64,000 nucleotides of DNA, from NCBI GenBank assembly GCA_026874595.1, contig CM049311.1:61508453-61572452 (forward strand), written 5' to 3'. The translations under genes and the position numbers were made by a program. Position 1 is the first letter of the stretch; each line of letters starts with the position of its first letter. This DNA is from Sipunculus nudus. Lineage: Eukaryota; Annelida; Sipuncula; Golfingiida; Sipunculidae. Shown piece after piece: positions 61,290 through 64,000 of this stretch. Under the pieces are notes generated by a model. It had not been told where the DNA came from. It ran no database searches and was given only the letters and a program-made list of their open reading frames with translations.

Positions 61290-63205
61290 TCATGATGTGT
61301 CACACTCCATGATCAATATGCATACAAATATTATGGTGATCAATGCATTAGTTGCTCAGATACTGGAGCTTTTGTATCAAACTTTTAATTATTCTGGGGG
61401 TAATTCTGAGCCCAATAGCTTGGGGAATATGGTAAACAGAGACCTAATTTCAGGTTTCCAAGGAGATTTTCCATGTACCTCCCTGGATTTCAAATTAGAA
61501 GATTCTAGATCCAATGGTTATGATTTGTGCCCTGCTTTGGCATCAAATTTTCAATTATTCTGGGGGTACTTATAAGCCCCATAGCTTGAGGAATATGGGC
61601 AACAGAGACCTCATTTCAGTTTTCCAAGAAGACCTTTCATGTACCTCCCAGGATGTAAGAAGATTCTAGGAGCAACTGTTACGATTTGTGCCCTGTTAAC
61701 AGACAACTGCATCTTTAAAGGTCACAATTATAGAGAAAAAAAATGCATGAAAATTCGAAAAAAATCCAGGTGGCGCCACCAGTATGCAGGAACTAATAAA
61801 TTATTCCATGATCAATGAGCATACAATAAATCATGGTGATCAATGCATTAGTTGTTCAGATACTTGAGCTTTTGTATCAACTTTATTCAACAATTATTCT
61901 GGGGGTAATTATGAGCCATATAGCTCGGATGATATGGGTAACAGAGACCTAATTTTAAAGATTCCAAGGAGACCTTTCAAGGACCTGCCTGGCTGTCAAG
62001 TAAGTATATTTCAGGCACAGTGGTTATGATTTGTGCCCTGTTAACAGACGACCCCATCTTTAAAGGTGTCAAAAATATAGAAAAAAATGCTTTAAAATTC
62101 GAAAAAAAAACATCCATCAGTCTGCAGGAAATGATGAAACGTTCCATGATCAAAGAATCATGGTGATCAATGCATTAGTTGTTCAGAAACTGGAGCTTTT
62201 GTATCAAGTTTTTAATTATTCTGGTGGGTACTTTCGAGCATGTTAGCTGAGATGATATAGGTAACAGAGACCTAATTTCGGGTTTCTGAAGTGAACTTTT
62301 TAGGAACTCTCAGGATTTCAAGTTAGAAGATTCTAGGTCCAATGGCTATGATTTGTGCCCTGTTTTGGTATCAAATTTTCAATTATTCTGGGGGTACTTA
62401 TAAGCCCCAAAGCTTGAAGAATATGGGTAACAGAGACCTTATTTCAAGTTTCCTAGAAGACTTTTCATGGACCTCCCAGGATATTAGGTTAGAAGTTTCT
62501 AGGTCCAGTGGTTATGATTTGTGCCCTGTTAACAGACGACTGCCTCTTTCAAGGTCTCAAAAATGGAGAAAACAATGCATACAAATTTTTAAAATTCTAG
62601 GTGGAGCCATCAGTTTGCAGGAACTAATGTAACACTCCATGATTAATGAGCATGCACAGAATCATGGTGATCAATGCATTAATTGTTCAGTTACTTGAGC
62701 AGTTACTATCAAATTTTTAATTATTCTGGGGGTACTCTTGAGCCCCATAGTTCAGAGGATATTGTTAACAGAGACCTTATTTTAGGTTTCCTATGAGACC
62801 TTTTACAGAACTCCCAGGATGCCAAATTTAGAAGATACTAGGTCCAGTGATAACGATTTGTGCCTTGATAAAGGACGACCACATCATTAAAGGTCTCAAA
62901 TGCGTAAAAATTAAAAAAAAAAAGCAAAGTGGCGCCACCTGTCTTCAGAAACCGATTAAACACTCCATGATGAATATGCATGCACGGAGTCATGGTGATC
63001 AATGCATTAGTTGTTCAGATACTTGAGCTTTTGTATCAACTTTTCAATTGTTCTGGGGGGTACTTCTGAGCCCCATAGCTCCGAGGATATTGGTGACAGA
63101 GCCTTAATTTCAGGTTTCCAAGGAGATTTTTCATGGACCTCCCTGGTTGTTAAGTGAGAAGACTCTAGGTCCAGCGGTTACGATTTGTGCCCTGTGAACG
63201 GAAGG
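61290..63205 (+). repeat. Higher-order tandem array, alternating ~500 and ~327 bp
   Basis: The phrase GTGATCAATGCATTAGTTG occurs at about 61336, 61836, 62163, 62667 and 62995, giving steps of about 500, 327, 504 and 328 bp. The longer units have an extra ~175 bp that itself repeats TTATGATTTGTGCCCTG, then TTTTCAATTATTCTGGGGG. GGTGGCGCCACC cores lie at 61769, 62599 (changed) and about 62930. Frames inside are repeat translations, not genes. Confidence 0.9.
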
Positions 63206-63277
63206 ACAGACAGACGGATAGACAGACGGACAAAGGGTGATCGCTATAGCTCAGATGACTTTCAGTCAGCTGAGCTA
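63206..63277 (+). repeat. GACA/GACG microsatellite plus terminal hairpin
   Basis: The tetranucleotide run (63202-63232) is followed by GGTGATCGCTA and a hairpin at 63247-63277: TAGCTCAGATGAC, five-base loop, GTCAGCTGAGCTA (12 of 13 pairs). It closes the 61.3-63.2 kb array, as expected of a pearl/Helentron-type 3' end (inference). Confidence 0.7.
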
Positions 63278-63289
63278 AATATCGGTTAG

Positions 63290-64000
63290 CAACTTAGGAA
63301 GGATTTAAATGAACAGAATAAAAATGAATATACTAGTCGGGGGTTTGCTGAAATTCCAATGCATACTTTAATCAAACTCTCGTAATTTGATTCACTAAAT
63401 AAAATGATGATTGAGAGCAAATAGAAGGGGGGGGGCAGGCTACCACCCCCGGATCAGCGCCATGAAAGAATATAAACGGTTTAAACTTTCACAGCGTTTC
63501 GTGAGCGTTAACGTTGTGGCATGGCGCCTGCATGGCTACCTTGCATGTGCACTGAAAGAAAACGCTCTATGAACAGGGCACAAATCGTTACCTTTCGACG
63601 GTTTTACCTAGAAACCTCTGATATAACATCATAGGATGTGGGGAAATCTCGGAAAATGGGTACGGTAACCCTTATTTGGCGAGGTCCTCTGATTAAAACT
63701 GGTATTCCTACCCTGATAACATTTGCATTTAAATCCCCTTAAAATTATGCATTTGTATTTGAAAATATCTAAAAATGCGTTTGTATTTAAATGCAAGGAC
63801 TGATGAAGAATTTGCATTTATGACAGCAGCATAGCATTTACATTATCATTTAAATGCTTCAGGCCACATTTGAACCAAGCGCTGCTTAATATTATTATTT
63901 GATTATATCTATATATACTCTTTTAACCCATGCAGGTTTATTGTCGATTCTTTTCATTTTTTTCTAAGTTAAATTATTAACTATCACAACAGTCTACCTG
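63290..64000. other. Non-coding stretch with octamer cluster
   Basis: A G-run is at about 63427-63435. Between 63720 and 63860 ATTTGCAT occurs at 63721-63728 and 63810-63817, with several TTTAAATGC and ATGCAAA variants. No gene is seen. Confidence 0.4.

Overview
The window looks like AT-rich nuclear DNA of a marine invertebrate, most likely a bivalve mollusc. The basis is split genes with GT-AG introns, an inhibitor-of-apoptosis (IAP) gene of a type greatly expanded in bivalves, degenerate CR1/L2-like LINEs, a BEL/Pao LTR retrotransposon, many (TA)n microsatellites, and tandem-repeat elements that end in a short microsatellite plus hairpin, like the 'pearl'/Helentron-type elements of bivalves. 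The species assignment is inference.

Region by region. 1-5183 (+) holds the 3' part of an IAP gene: six exons whose phases all agree encode one BIR domain, a UBA domain, a lysine/arginine-rich linker and a C-terminal RING. Intron 3 carries a dead LINE fragment. 7.9-14.8 kb is a field of diverged tandem units sharing a GGTGGCGCCACC palindrome, interrupted by a 5'-truncated LINE (8.59-11.54 kb). 14.79-27.44 kb is a ~12.65-kb foldback element: two arms of ~1.9 kb in inverse orientation around a non-coding 7.6-kb spacer, inserted at a TTA(A) site inside the tandem-unit field. The spacer holds a ~288-bp tandem array loaded with nuclear-receptor half-sites (22.0-23.6 kb). 30.20-35.98 kb is a BEL/Pao element with both LTRs, a primer-site candidate and a polypurine tract, but a pol broken by stops and frameshifts. 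36-59 kb is mostly non-coding: TA microsatellites, several small elements inserted in them, hairpins, and two dispersed AAAGAACCC-type hairpin arrays. At 59.40-61.04 kb a 1.6-kb terminal-inverted-repeat element splits an open reading frame and leaves a 9-bp target duplication in the same codon frame on both sides. 61.29-63.28 kb is a higher-order tandem array (alternating ~500 and ~327 bp) ending in a microsatellite and hairpin.

How it fits together: only the IAP gene is a convincing host gene. It would act in control of cell death and innate immune signalling through caspase binding (BIR), ubiquitin binding (UBA) and E3 ligase activity (RING). Almost everything else is nested mobile DNA, and the order of insertion can be read in several places (hAT-like element inside one foldback arm only; G-rich element inside the other arm only; foldback element inside a tandem-unit field). 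I ran no searches; all alignments were by eye and boundaries marked 'about' may be off by tens of bases.
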